Shown here piece after piece: positions 33,701-42,383 of a DNA stretch of 64,000 bases; position 1 is the first letter of the stretch; each line of letters opens with the position of its first letter. The notes beneath the pieces are model-generated. The model was given only the letters and a program-made list of their open reading frames with translations. It searched no databases and was not told where the DNA came from. The position numbers and the translations under genes are program-made. This DNA comes from Tribonema minus (taxonomy: Eukaryota; Sar; Xanthophyceae; Tribonematales; Tribonemataceae): contig JAFCMP010000024.1 of assembly GCA_017506865.1 (NCBI GenBank), forward strand, positions 1,302,001 through 1,366,000, given 5' to 3'.

Positions 33701-34875
33701 GCGCCTCCTTGTCAGCTGCGCTCGCCGCAGGCGCCGCGTGTGCCGCCTTCCACTCCGCGAGCTCGCGCCGCAGCGCCGCCTCCGCCGCGCGCTGCGCCGC
33801 ATCGAAGCGCTTGCGCCGCTCCCCCTTAACGTACGCCGTGAGCCCCCTCGGGTACAGCTCAAAGGCGCGCTTCAGGCCCACGCGCCACGCGCCGCCGGGG
33901 TTCTCCCACGCCGCGTTCAGGCGCAGCGCGCGCCCGCTGAGGCCCTTGATCTCGCGCACGCCGTCAGTTTCGGCGCCTGTAACTGTTGTTGTCGTGTCGA
34001 CGTCGCCGCTGCCGCCGCAGTCAATGACGTCGATGACCTTGGGCCGCCCGTCGGACGTGGTCTGCAGGCCGATGGCGCCGGGGTCGACGCCCGTGTCCAG
34101 GACTGTGAGGGTTGGGGAGGAATCGCGGGGGTTGGGCGGGGGGGGGGGGGGGGGGTCGGCGGCAAAGGGGGAGGGGAGGGGATGTCAGCGCGCGATCGTA
34201 GGTGAGTATCAATGCACGTGCGAGCAAGTTTAGTGTGCAAAGATAGGCGGCATGCGGAAGCAGGAGGGGGGTGCGGGTCAAGAGCAGAACATGCACGAGT
34301 TGTGATGTCGCAGGGCGGCGTTGATGTGTGGGCACGGGAGGGAGGGGGATGCAGAGAGCGGGGGTCCAGTGCGCGCCTGGGCTTGCTGAAATACTGCGTG
34401 AACCTACTGCTGAAATACTGCGTGACCCTACTGCTGCCCGGCCTGCTGTTGTACGCCAATTATACCAGCGTAACATCTGTGCAGCAGGGTGGAACAGTCC
34501 CCTTGTGTTTCTGGCAGCTACGCACTTGCATGCAGGCCGACATTTCTACACTGTGAAATCGCACATACAGAATGAGGTATATTGCTGCGTTCGGTAGCCA
34601 TGTTGATATGACATCCCTGATTTGCATTTTGCGGGCACACAACAACGTGCATAGACTCGGACGCGCTGACGCGACGATCTGCCACAATAGCACAAGCACG
34701 TTGAGTAACGCCTGCGCAGAACGCACAAAGCACGCATTTCGCTATACATACGTTATTACTCACTTGCAACGACCGTGCCTCGGCCATCGAACTCCGGATT
34801 TGCCTGCACAAAGGCCTCCGCCTGCGTCTCCTGCCGTGGCAGAATGCCTTGCGTGGGGAAGGCTGCATCTGACAT
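15722..34875 (-). CDS. TPP2: Tripeptidyl peptidase II, complete, 19 exons, 1365 aa
   Basis: Giant cytosolic subtilisin-family peptidase that removes tripeptides from proteasome products. Exons in order: 34764-34875, 33696-34102, 32844-32987, 32227-32369, 31293-31374, 30520-30597, 29755-30026, 28992-29166, 27736-28026, 26741-26842, 25953-26417, 25229-25332, 24152-24344, 23273-23461, 21925-22065, 20907-21017, 19720-19884, 17639-17857, 15722-16426. All phases agree. Catalytic Asp40 (ILDTGVDPG, split across intron 1), His265 (GAHGTHV), oxyanion Asn363 (SAGNNGP) and Ser451 ([12 protein letters not shown]) match the family spacing. Other family blocks include [29 protein letters not shown] and [12 protein letters not shown]. 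The length exceeds animal TPPII (about 1250) because of a Gly/Glu-rich insert in exon 11 and a long Ala-rich insert in exon 19. Introns 3, 5 and 18 have GC donors. Fourteen of 18 introns are phase 0. Most introns hold exon-edge echoes. Confidence 0.97.
16984..17476 (-). repeat. TPP2: Four echoes of TPPII exon 18 3' end with its GC donor
   Basis: Copies near 16984-17030, 17112-17158, 17247-17293 and 17431-17476 repeat the exon 18 edge (codons for ADAIIAK). Two (near 17247 and 17431) keep a GCAAGC donor; the other two read GCGAGC/GCGAGT. Spacers also repeat (AGCCTGCGT.TGCAAAGG). All lie downstream of the true donor at 17638. Confidence 0.9.
18000..18600 (-). repeat. TPP2: Echoes of TPPII exon 18 acceptor and 5' end
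   Basis: 18000-18110 closely copies 17789-17885, including codons for [19 protein letters not shown] and the preceding acceptor. Shorter copies of the intron side (CGCGATC.ATGCACACGGGA) recur near 18188, 18330 and 18568, and a decayed exon copy lies near 18465-18500. All are upstream of the true acceptor. Confidence 0.85.
19234..19610 (-). repeat. TPP2: Three echoes of TPPII exon 17 3' end and donor
   Basis: Copies near 19577-19610, 19467-19520 and 19234-19290 reproduce the end of exon 17 (codons for [12 protein letters not shown]); the first two keep CTCGGTGCGCGTGTC next to a donor. The most distant copy extends 40 bp further into exon sequence. Confidence 0.9.
20580..20835 (-). repeat. TPP2: Three echoes of TPPII exon 16 3' end and donor
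   Basis: Copies near 20794-20835, 20687-20725 and 20580-20620 repeat GCGCACCTTGACSCC.TTCGGCAGCTTGTC, the edge at 20893-20935 coding TDKLPKGVK followed by a GTGCG donor. The spacers CCTAACCCTAATTATAGGGCAGCC repeat too, giving a period of about 105 bp. Confidence 0.92.
22203..22625 (-). repeat. TPP2: Three echoes of TPPII exon 15 acceptor and 5' end
   Basis: Copies near 22203-22245, 22388-22425 and 22580-22625 repeat the acceptor CTGCAG... and the codons for [11 protein letters not shown] found at 22030-22070. They lie upstream of the true acceptor, and the spacers between copies are also related. Confidence 0.9.
23095..23225 (-). repeat. TPP2: Long echo (about 130 bp) of TPPII exon 14 3' end and donor
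   Basis: The last 43 codons of exon 14 ([19 protein letters not shown]...KCKE) are copied almost intact, with a donor-like GAG/GTGACG edge. By eye it is above 90% identical to 23262-23400. It could act as an alternative exon end, but the true exon frame meets a stop directly after the true donor, so read-through is not possible. Confidence 0.93.
23786..23930 (+). repeat. Dispersed repeat copy 1, inserted in TPPII intron 13
   Basis: 145 bp from CCCGAGGTGCCATTTGGCGG to GAATTAATAAAA. It matches 60257-60396 in the same orientation at roughly 90% identity, 36 kb away. No ORF; the AATAAA at the end is like the 3' end of a retroposed element. A mobile non-autonomous element is inference. Confidence 0.85.
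23986..24030 (-). repeat. TPP2: Echo of TPPII exon 13 3' end and donor
   Basis: CACCTGTCGCGCGTCGGTGA and the following bases copy the edge at 24150-24195 (codons for [11 protein letters not shown]). It lies downstream of the true donor. Confidence 0.85.
24395..24790 (-). repeat. TPP2: Three echoes of TPPII exon 13 acceptor separated by TGAG microsatellites
   Basis: Copies near 24445-24480, 24588-24690 and 24764-24790 repeat the exon 13 start (codons for [20 protein letters not shown]) and its acceptor. The middle copy covers about 100 bp. Between copies lie runs of GTGA/TGAG (for example 24403-24436). Confidence 0.9.
27436..27620 (-). repeat. TPP2: Two echoes of TPPII exon 9 3' end and donor
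   Basis: Copies at 27550-27620 and 27436-27500 encode [25 protein letters not shown] and [23 protein letters not shown] edges. Both are followed by GTGCGC donors as good as the true one at 27735, and a related spacer containing TTGAAGTT repeats. Confidence 0.93.
28139..28260. repeat. Two-copy 49-bp repeat followed by an echo of TPPII exon 9 acceptor
   Basis: TATATACATGTACAGGAAGC recurs 49 bp apart. The second unit leads into CGGCGTGCGCGGCAGGCCCT near 28235-28256, a copy of the exon 9 acceptor edge at 28010-28030. Confidence 0.85.
29353..29700 (-). repeat. TPP2: Three graded echoes of TPPII exon 8 acceptor and 5' end
   Basis: Copies at 29353-29402, 29501-29555 and 29645-29700 repeat the exon 8 start ([14 protein letters not shown] codons, true edge 29123-29170). 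Similarity falls with distance from the exon. The spacer TTCACGCATGTGGGTTCAC also recurs, with a period of about 145 bp. Confidence 0.92.
30615..31010. repeat. Short motif repeat in TPPII intron 5
   Basis: CCAGTGCTTAG, ATCAGTGCTCAGT, CCAGTGCTCAG and ATCAGTGCTCAGTAATGC occur near 30622, 30749, 30809 and 30986 (upstream of exon 6). They look like decayed units of one array; no exon part is recognisable. Confidence 0.5.
31862..32115 (-). repeat. TPP2: Two echoes of TPPII exon 4 3' end and donor
   Basis: Copies at 32040-32115 and 31862-31965 repeat the catalytic-His exon edge (codons for [21 protein letters not shown]) and its GTGAGT donor. The farther copy is longer, about 80 bp of exon sequence. 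Confidence 0.92.
32990..33385 (-). repeat. TPP2: Intron 2 array of about five units upstream of TPPII exon 3
   Basis: GGAGAGTCACAGGTGGCG and related forms recur near 32996, 33076, 33170, 33275 and 33360 with irregular 80-105 bp spacing. The unit nearest exon 3 overlaps the pyrimidine tract of its acceptor. Confidence 0.8.
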
Positions 34876-35679
34876 CGCGCGAGGGTGATGCCTGATGTAT
34901 CACCGACCTCCGCTAGCCGTCCACTTGCAGCTTCTCCCGATCGCCACGCCGCTTACGCCTGGATCTGCAGATCTGTCGAAGTCAGCTTAGGATCGAACCA
35001 AAACTCAACTTCTGTACCATGTGACACTCCATTTTGTGCCCGAAGCTCGCTGTGCGCACGTAGAGAGGCAGGCCATAGCTCAAATGCCTTGGTAAGTTGC
35101 CAGAGACAGAGAGCACGCGAGCGAGTGTGACCACTGCAGCTTACGACAGTACATGTTGCAGTTGTAGACCCCGACGAACAGCGAGGCCCGACAACCATCA
35201 AGTGTATTCCTGTTGAGCTGAGATTGAGCGCAGCTGCACCTTCCTCTCGGTTGAAGTCCTGGCGCTGAAGACCACCTAGCGCGCTTGCCTGCATCAGCTA
35301 ACAGCAGGCAGGATGCCGGGCATGGATTCTCTGATGCGCTTCGGCTCCGGGCAGAATTATGACAGCCTGCCAGATTTCGAAGGTGTGTGCCGAAACACAT
35401 GTAGAATCCTCGCCTGTCCTGTCTGTGAATGGCACGTTGACTGCACGCGAGCGATGCAATTGCCAGTGCTTGCTCTTGCAGCAATGATTCTAGCTGCATG
35501 AACGCCTGACGCCAGTTGTTATAAAGCGATTTTTTGCAATTCTGATATATTGTCCACCACTGCAACCTGAGCAGATGCAATTGCCCTGCGACGCTACACT
35601 TGATACACCGACTGGCAACTATATTTGACGTGCTTGTTGAAAAGCGGGCGATGCAGCGTGCGATGTGCCGCTCTTGCGC
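34876..35679. promoter_or_regulatory. Divergent intergenic region between TPPII and the 35680 gene
   Basis: 804 bp between opposite start codons. It contains TATAAAGCGATTTTTT at 35520-35535, whose TATAAA is a candidate core element for the plus-strand gene. The rest shows short open frames only. Function is inferred from orientation. Confidence 0.5.
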
Positions 35680-38600
35680 ATGCGCCATCGTATCCACTCG
35701 ATTTCACAGCAAGCCTTCAACTCGCGCCTGCTTGCAGTTCCCGAGGTGTACGTCGTGCCGGGCAGTCAGCCGCGCAGCTGGACGCGCCTCGCAAGGGGCG
35801 CCGCTGCCGCGCTGGCCGTGCTAGCTCTGGCATGTGTGCTCTTCACGCCCCCTGGCTCGTATCACAAGAGCACCATCGGGCCCGCTTCCAATCTGGATAC
35901 GCTCCCGATCACCAACGCGGCCGATGCCGCAGCTGCTGCTGCTGCGCCGGGGGTGGTGGCCCCACTGCCCCCCCCCGCTACACCTGAGCCAGCCCCTGAA
36001 GCACCCGAGGCGCCTGAGGCTGAACCGGAGCCGGAGCCAGAGGACGAGCCGGAGGAGCCAGAGCCGGAAGCGCCAGAGCCGGAGAAGCCAGAGACGGAGG
36101 AGCCAGAGGCAGAGGCGCCTGAGACTGGAGCGGAGGCTCCTGCAACAGGTAATTGCTTGAAATCTCCATGATAGTGGGGTGTGCAAAACGTGAGCGAACG
36201 GCATGTGCGCTGCTTGTCGGGTATACCTGCCTGTTGGCACGTAAAACAGGACTGGAGCGCCACTACTGTAAGCAGATCCAGGTTCATCAGCAGTTGCGCG
36301 GCCATGTAGGTTACCTCTGGAGCTCACTCAACGATCAGAGGGGGGGCAAGTTCGAACTCGCTGGTCTGCGCGTCTCGACTCCGCCATCCCACCTGCCAAC
36401 AGCACAGGCTGCAGCGTCAACGCGCGCCCTTCGCCACCAGCGTAGTCCACTCGTTTGCGTTCTGCGCAATCAGCGCTGAAGCGCCTCTTACTGTACACAG
36501 TAGGTAGCACTGCGAGCGCTCAGAGGCGGTGACGCCCCAACTTCAAGATGGCTGATGCGCGATCGCGCTCGACCTCTGCGCGTGCCGTCCAGAGTCTGAG
36601 ACGGAGGCGCCGCCCGATGTCGCAGTGAACCCTGCCGCCGCTACGCGAGCGCAGGGGCCCGAGGGCATCATCGGTGTGCAGCAGCCCGGGCCGCAGTCAG
36701 GTGTGGCATTACAGCAGTACAGTAGTTGCTGAGCGAGCAGCGGTTTCGGCGCCAGCGTAGCGCGCAGTGGTTCTTTCCTCACACGAGGCTCAAGGTGCCA
36801 AAGCTCTGGTATCAAAGTAGCTGTCAGCGCCGCGATCTGAGGCGAGTGCGAGTGTTGCATGATGCGAGCATGGTGGTATATCAGCAAAGTGAGTTGGCGT
36901 TTCTGAGCAGCATTGGGCACTGCTGCTTCCCACAAATGCAAGGCTTTTAGTAATTTTGTCTCACCTGGTGATCCCGCTATGCCAGTGTAGAGACTTTCAC
37001 ATATGTAGAAGTCGATGTTTTCTCTGCCTGTGCTCATGTGCAAGCCAAGCCTGCTGCAGCCGTATTCTCCAGTGCATTCGCGTTTGTAGCGGCTACCATT
37101 TGCTTCCTGCATTGCACGAGCGCATGCAATAGTCAGAGGCAGTTTGCAGGCACGTCAGGCACGAGGCACATGGTGCCTGAGCTGGAAGTGTCAAACAAGC
37201 AGCAGCTCGTCTCATGCCTGCAGCAGTGTCAGGGCTCTCAGTAACGCACATCATGTCGGAACTTCAAGTGGTGCACACCATATGCTGGGACTTCAAGTAC
37301 AAGCACGAGCCTTGCCTCGGCCATGTTTACACCAAATGCAGACACGGCCCGACGCACGGTTCGACGGCCTCCACCCTCTCCAGTGATTGTGCACAACTCC
37401 CCCCCCCCCTTCCCCCTCCGCCGTTACTCGTGCCTTGCGCATCACCGCGCCCCCCCCACCGCACCGACCCCCCCTCCCTCGTGCACCCACTCTCATCCCC
37501 CCCTCCCCCCCCCCTCCCCATTACGCCCTGCCCCCCCTCGTGCACCCACTCTCATTCCCCCCCTCCCCCTCCCCCCCCCCTTCCCCCACCACACGCCCCA
37601 CCGCGTCCGGCGCAGAGCCCGCGCCGGAGGCCCCCGCGGAGCTCCCGCCCGCTCAAGTCGGCCCCACATTATTCCCAGCCGTGCGAGGCCCCGAGCAGCC
37701 CGCCCCGGAGGAGGAGGCCCCCCCCGCCACCGAGTCCCCGGTGGCCGCCGAGACGGAGGCGCCGGAGAGCGAGGCCCCCGCTACGGAGGCCCCGGAGACC
37801 CCCAAGGAGGAGGAGGAGGGGGAGGAGGAGACAGAGGCCCCCGCGACAGAGGCGCCGAAGGAGACGGAGGCGCCCAAGGAGACGCCTGCGCCGACGGAGG
37901 CGCCGGAGACGCCCGCGCCCGAGGTTCGATGATTAGTGTCAGGGTTAGTTGGGTTTCGGATTACGGTTTGGGGTTAGGGTCAGGGGGGGGGTCTGGTGTG
38001 TGTGTGCCGACGGAGGCGCCGGAGACGCCCGCACCGGAGGTTCGTCAGTTAGGGTTAGGGTCAGGGTTAGGGTCGGGGTTAGGGTTAGGGGCGGGGTCAG
38101 GCATGATGCTGGTGTGTGGGCCGACGGAGGCGCCGGAGACGCCCGCACCCGAGGTGCGTCGTCAGTTAGGGTTAGGGTTAGGGTTGAGGTTAGGGTTGGG
38201 GTAGGACAAGGGTTGAGATTGGGGTTGGAGGTAGGATTGTTGCCCGCGCCCGAGGTTCGTCGTCAGCTAGGGTTAGGGGTAGGGGGGGGGGGGGGGAGGT
38301 CAGGCATGGTGGTATGTGTGTGCACAAGGGGCTTGGATTGCCTGTGGAGATGCCCGCGCCCGAGGTTCGTCGTCGGTCAGCGTTAGGTTTAGGATGCGGG
38401 GGGGGGGGGGGGGTCAGGCGTGATGGTATGCGTGTGCACATGAGGGGTGAATTGTGTGCGGAGACGCCCGCCCCCGAGGTTTGTCAGCTAGGGTCAGGAA
38501 TTACGTGGGAAGACGCCCGCGCCCGAGGTGCGTCGGTTAGGGTCAGGTTGGGGTCGGGGTTAGGGGGTTGAATTTGGGATTGGGATTGGGGTGAGGGTTG

Positions 38601-41600
38601 GGGGGGGGGGTCAGGCATGATGGTGGTGTGTGTGTGTGTGTGGGGAAATGGATGGCTTGCGCGCAAAGAGACGGGGGCGCTGCTTGAAGTGCGGCCGGAG
38701 AAACTTGTCTCCGAGGCTTGTCCTTGGGGGTTGGGGGTAGGGCGGGCGCTGCCGCCATTGCTAGCATGACTTGCACGCGCGGGAGTCGCTCGTTCTCTGC
38801 GTGACACTTCTCTGCGTAGCACATTTTCGGTCCACTTGCATATCTGCATGACCACTTTGACTCGCTTCGAACCTCGATTGCAGGGGTTGAGGCGCCAGAG
38901 TTGGAATCCAGCACTGCGCCACACATGCTGCTGGCGCACCTCACATGTGTGAAAGAGCTCCAAGTAGCCATCAGTGTACTCATGATGCTGAGCGTCTCCG
39001 CGTATGCAGAGCGAGGAGAAGAAGCCCTGCCCCGGCAAGCACAACCATGCGCTGCAACACAAGAAGCACGGCCACATAATCTGCGTCGCCTGCCCGCACC
39101 GCAAGAGCGTCGTCTGGTTGGGCGAGCAGCCAGGTACGTACAGTAGGAATCCGCAACTGACCAGCCAGGGAATGTAGGTATCCATATTGACCAGCCAGGT
39201 ATGTAGGTATCTGCTGCTGACCAGCCAGGTACGTCGGTACCTGCTGTGACCAGACAGGCATGCGGGTATCCGCATGGGATCGCCAGGTACGTAGGTATAT
39301 GATTTGGTATGGATGGTTTGTCCAGCCCGGTATGCATGGTATGCAGACTGACCAGCCGGGTACGTGGGTATCCTTCAACAGCACTGACTGCTCCTCGTCT
39401 GCAGGTCACTACGTCTGCGGTGTAGACAGTGAAAACGAAAGGTGGCACCCAGCCTCCATATGTTCATATGCATAAAGTTGCTTTCTTGAAAAGGCCTGCC
39501 AATGAGACATGAGTGCGTCCCTGTAAATTGATGTGCTATCACGCAGTGGGACTGCAGATTGCAGCTTGTGCACTGCTGCCTAACACGTAGTACACTCCAG
39601 GTGGTTGCACAATCACCATCAGCACTCCACGTATCTACATGTGTGCGCGTACACAGTCGTCAGCTGCGCGCGGTACGTCATGGTGTCTGCTGTGTGCTCG
39701 TGTGCACGTACCAAGTGCAGAGACCTAGAATTAGGGTTTAGTCAGGGCTCTATGTGCGTGCCCATGGCTTCTCGGTGTGTATCGAATGCGGAGCAGCAAA
39801 CATGATCAGAAGATCAGAGCTTGCCATGTTGAACCCCCCCCCCCTTCCCCCTTCATTCTCCCCCCCCCCCCCCCCCCCCCCCCACTTGCAGTGTGCGTCC
39901 TGAACGAGGAGGGCAATGCCTGCGAGACGATCCGCTTCTACAACGGCGCGCCCGTGTGCTTCGACTCGTGCACTAAGGTGAGCCCGGCGCGCTGCGCTTT
40001 GATCATCGCAGAGGCCAGTATTTGAACTTCGTTTGCGTTTTGCTGAGACATTGAGGTGCCATCTGCTGGAACGTGAACAGTAATGGTGTTCACGTTTTTT
40101 CATGTGACATTACCTGGCGCGCGCCTGCATGGTCATGTAGACTGTGCCCCTAAGTGGGTGCCTTGCGGCATACGTCATTACACGTCCTGGGCAGGCCTCG
40201 CAGACGAGCCTTGTCAGAATTGCGGTGCGGTGCAACACGACGAGAGGCGGGCGGCGCTGGCGACTGACATTGCTGGGCGCTGCTGCTGTGCTGCTGCCGC
40301 GCGCAGCACGCGCTGGTGTCAGAGGACGGTGTGCCCAAGCGCGTCCTCAACGCCAAAATAATAGATTGCTCGTGTACGCTAAGTGCTTTATAACCCAATA
40401 TGGTGTTGATATGCAGTGTCGACAATGCTTTCAGGGGGCAACGCTCAACAGTGCGCTTGCTCACTCGGTTGACCAGCATTACTGAGCGCTGCTGCTGTGC
40501 TGCGGCGCGCGCAGCACGCGCTGGTGACGGAGGACGGCGTGCCCAAGTGCGTCCTCAACGCCAGTATAATACGGTGTGGTGTTTGTATACAGTGTCACAA
40601 TGTGACGAATATCACATTGCAAATATTACTGAGCGCTGCTGCTGTGGTTCGCGCAGCACGCGCTGGTGACGGAGGACGGCGTGCCCAAGTGCGTCCTCAA
40701 CGCCAAGGGCAAGCCGTGCAAGGACGTGGAGAAGGACATGGGCGTGCACAAGTGAGTGACTCACTCGCACGGCCGGCGCGAGTCAGACTCTGCTGACGCT
40801 GAGCACGCGCTCTGCCTAGCGGACCGAGCCTCGTCAGCCTGATGAACGTGCATGTGTTGTAGCCGTGCGGTTCTCTCAAGTGGCAGTAGCTTCATTTGCC
40901 AACAGCTAACATCGGCATCAGATGAGGTCTAGGTTGTGTGCTCTGTCGCTACTGCAGCCGCTCATTCACGTAGTCACAGCAGCGCTCAACTCGTCTCCGC
41001 TTCGCCGGGCACCCCGCGCACTCTGCGTCAGCCCGTTTGCACGCCAACCTCGTACAGGAGCGCACTCCGTCATGGCAGTGTGGAGCGCAACTTCATGTGC
41101 ATCTTCTCTCCACACTTCTTGCAACGTCGGAGGTGCGCTGACCGATCCAAGCTGAAGTTTTGTGCACGTGCATGCTCGTGCGCGCGCTCGCACGGACGCG
41201 CTTGCATCAGCGCTCAGCACATTCAACTGCTTGTCTGACTGCGTGCCGCGCTGCTGCCGCTGTCGTTGCGCGCAGATGCTTCGATGAGTGCCCCAAGGGC
41301 GCCAAGCAGCACCACCACCACGCCACCGCGTGCGTCCTCAACGACAAGGGCAAGGCGTGCAAGAAGGTGCGCACACGCTGCAAGCGAGCGGCCTGCGCAT
41401 GACGTTGTGCGGTCACTTGAGATTAGGGCTGCCTCTAAGTAGTCCTAAACGTAGCCCTGAGTGGAGCGCCACAGAGTCTTGCCAAGCGCGTGAGACCAGC
41501 AGCAACCGCCAGTGACGAAGCGATGAGCCGTGGGACGTGCTGCTGCGATCCCCCTTGGCGCTGTAGTCATTTTGCAAGTTGGAGTACTCACTGCCGCCCT

Positions 41601-42383
41601 CGCGCAGCCGTGGCAGCGCTCTGCTGAGCACGCTTTCAAATTCCGCACCGGCGTGGTGCGTCGCCGGCAGCAGCAGCACCTAGTCGGACCGCACTGCAGC
41701 AGCGCTCAGGGCTCCTCGCACGCTGGCGCGCTCCCAGTCCCCTACGCTTACGTGTGAGCCACCACCGCCAATCGCTGTTACGCCCCGGCGCACTCACGTA
41801 CGCTTACGTGTGTGCCATCACCATCAATTACTGTTGTTGTCCGGCGCACTCACGTCATGTCGGAACGCAATGCGCGGGGCACAGGAGGTGTGAGGACCCG
41901 GACTCTGACTCATCACCCATATGCGCGTGCACGCGTGTTGAAAAAAAGCCTGGCTGGCGTCACCACCAGCACAAGGTCTTACCGGAGCGCCGACCATGTC
42001 GTACTTGAAGCTAGCCGTCCTGACAACTTGCAACACAATTGGTCGTCAGCTAACATTGGCACACCGCTGAGGTAAAGCTGGATCAGCCCAAAGGCGCAAA
42101 TGCCAAACCCTTTGGCGCTCAGGTGGATCAGCTGCGCACAATCAGCACAGACACCACAGCACGGTGTGCGGCACGCAAACGCCACTCAACGCTCTCTCTA
42201 AGGTACTGGTTGCGGGCAGACTGAGCATAGCTGAGTAACGTCACCGCCTGACCCGCCCCTCCCTCTGCGCGAACTCAGGTGGAGTGGATCCCCGGCGCCC
42301 ACGCCGCCGCGTGCTTCGACCACTGCAAGCACGTCAAGCATGAGAAGCACACGCACCTGCCGTACTGCTCCAAGAAGAAGTAA
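35680..42383 (+). CDS. Unrecognised type II membrane protein with Pro/Glu-rich stalk and repeated Cys-motif domain, 8 exons, 461 aa
   Basis: Exons: 35680-36148, 36593-36700, 37616-37923, 39010-39133, 39892-39977, 40657-40751, 41276-41366, 42279-42383; all phases agree. A basic N-terminus precedes one membrane helix (residues 40-57, GAAAALAVLALACVLF), so a type II orientation is likely. A long stalk of EPEPEPEDEPEEPEPEAPEP type and TEAPE/ETEAP repeats follows. The C-terminal part has the unit CVLN-x2-G-x2-C three times, alternating with CFD-x-C (CFDSC, CFDEC, CFDHC), each near exon borders, plus His clusters (QHHHHA, HKHVKHEKHTH) that could bind metal. Exon 4 adds CPGKHNH and CVAC. No family recognised; a Golgi, cell-surface or scale/wall role is inference. 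Introns carry donor and acceptor echoes. Confidence 0.8.
38008..38530 (+). repeat. Six echoes of the 37923 exon end and donor with TTAGGG-like spacers
   Basis: Copies of CGGAGACGCCCGCRCC.GAG followed by GTTCG or GTGCG occur ending near 38042, 38154, 38257, 38369, 38479 and 38528. Each is followed by a spacer of GTTAGGGTTAGGGTCAGGG type and often a G-run. Some echo donors (GAG/GTGCGT) fit the consensus better than the modelled donor GAG/GTTCGA, so the true exon end could be one of them. Confidence 0.9.
39134..39385 (+). repeat. Minisatellite built from a 5' splice site, after the exon ending 39133
   Basis: About seven units contain GACCAGCCAGGTACGTAGGT or close variants, spaced 28-50 bp. The core CCAG/GTACGT is the exon 4 end and donor itself (39129-39139), so the unit is an amplified donor edge. 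Confidence 0.9.
40276..40575 (+). repeat. Two echoes of the 40657 exon acceptor and 5' end
   Basis: Copies at 40276-40357 and 40486-40563 contain GCTGCTGCTGTG, the CGCGCAG acceptor and about 50 bp of exon start (codons for HALVTEDGVPKCVLNA). The nearer copy differs from the exon by few bases. They lie upstream of the true acceptor. Confidence 0.95.

Noticed and set aside
34953..35100. Minus-strand piece reading KAFELWPASLRAHSE, resembling TPPII exon 2 ([13 protein letters not shown])
   Set aside because: Similarity is short and lies upstream of the family-like TPPII start codon; could be chance, so not called a relic.
38880..38990. Possible extra exon of the 35680 gene reading VEAPELESSTAPHM
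   Set aside because: Its phase does not match the flanking exons; it may be a decayed echo.
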